Source of the DNA: Planctomycetia bacterium
Lineage (GTDB): Bacteria > Planctomycetota > Phycisphaerae > Phycisphaerales > UBA1924
Assembly: GCA_005776545.1 (NCBI GenBank)
Contig: SXOY01000068.1
Coordinates: 1-6,262, forward strand
DNA: 6,262 nt
Reading direction: 5' to 3'
In this document: in pieces, positions 6,077 through 6,262 of the stretch
Numbering within the stretch: position 1 is the first letter of the stretch
Layout: each line of letters begins with the position of its first letter
The notes under the pieces: generated by a model
Databases searched by the model: none
What the model saw: only the letters and a program-made list of their open reading frames with translations
What the model was told of the DNA's origin: nothing
Made by a program: the position numbers and the translations under genes

Positions 6077-6262
6077 TTATTGCCCAATCAGGCGTCGTTC
6101 GTACGCCTCCACCACATTGAGCAAAAGCATCGCCACGGTCATAGGCCCAACCCCGCCTGGGACCGGGCTGATCCATCCCGCGACTTGGCTCACGGGTTCA
6201 AAATCAACATCTCCGACGCTGCGGGATTTGCCATCGCTCCCTGTGACTCGATTGACACCGAC
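6077..6262 (-). CDS. folD: Bifunctional methylenetetrahydrofolate dehydrogenase/cyclohydrolase FolD, C-terminal part, cut by the window edge
   Basis: FolD interconverts 5,10-methylene-, 5,10-methenyl- and 10-formyl-tetrahydrofolate in the cytoplasm, supplying one-carbon units for purine and formyl-methionine synthesis. The last 61 codons are present, ending at TAA (6077-6079). Visible residues 1-5 read VGVNR, followed by a short loop and VGDVDFEPV; then comes the FolD signature [17 protein letters not shown] (31-47), whose PGGVGPMT lies at visible residues 35-42, and a C-terminal helix ending RRLIGQ. These match the end of the nucleotide-binding domain in known FolD proteins. The catalytic Tyr and Lys are in the missing N-terminal part and cannot be checked. 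After the stop, a T6 run near 6041-6046 has no stable stem before it, so no terminator is called. Confidence 0.95.
   Translation of the reverse strand, partial: VGVNRVTGSDGKSRSVGDVDFEPVSQVAGWISPVPGGVGPMTVAMLLLNVVEAYERRLIGQ

Noticed and set aside
5988..6176. 62-codon minus-strand frame near the folD end
   Set aside because: It overlaps the FolD C-terminus in another frame, where PGGVGPMT fixes the true frame, and has no ribosome site of note.

Overview
The window looks like an ordinary chromosomal stretch of a flagellated, free-living bacterium, most likely a planctomycete (Planctomycetota, perhaps Phycisphaerae). This is an inference from three things: a long FliD with many internal repeats, a secreted right-handed beta-helix protein ending in a PA14-like domain, and a TatA with a long Pro/Gln-rich tail. 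Base composition is moderately GC-rich by eye. I see no phage, transposon, integron, CRISPR, tRNA or rRNA signal.

Layout from left to right. (1) 1-2018, minus: the N-terminal 672 codons of fliD, the flagellar filament cap, running off the left edge. (2) 2049-2288, minus: a small basic 79-residue protein, 30 nt upstream of fliD and probably its operon partner; I do not recognise it. (3) 2289-2552: a 264-bp divergent intergenic region, the largest gap in the window. It holds a sigma-28-like -10 element and a perfect 15-bp palindrome, both placed to serve the fliD unit; the rest shows nothing clear. (4) 2553-3209, plus: an unrecognised six-helix membrane protein and the only plus-strand gene. 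It converges tail to tail on the next gene with 8 nt between the stop codons. (5) 3218-5431, minus: an exported 737-residue beta-helix plus PA14-like protein. (6) 5471-5914, minus: tatA, membrane component of the twin-arginine translocase. A terminator-like hairpin after tatA lies across the start codon of the beta-helix gene. (7) 5915-6076: a 162-bp gap without a convincing promoter or terminator. (8) 6077-6262, minus: the C-terminal 61 codons of folD, running off the right edge.

The genes do not form one pathway. fliD and the small gene form a flagellar unit. folD (one-carbon metabolism), tatA (protein export) and the beta-helix gene are housekeeping or surface functions lying in the same direction. 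The beta-helix protein has a short Sec-like signal and no twin-arginine motif, so its position next to tatA does not suggest that it is a Tat substrate. Nothing here amounts to a clear new multi-gene system. The points most worth checking are the hairpin over the beta-helix start codon, the small gene in the position that flaG often occupies upstream of fliD, and the candidate sigma-28 promoter with its palindrome.
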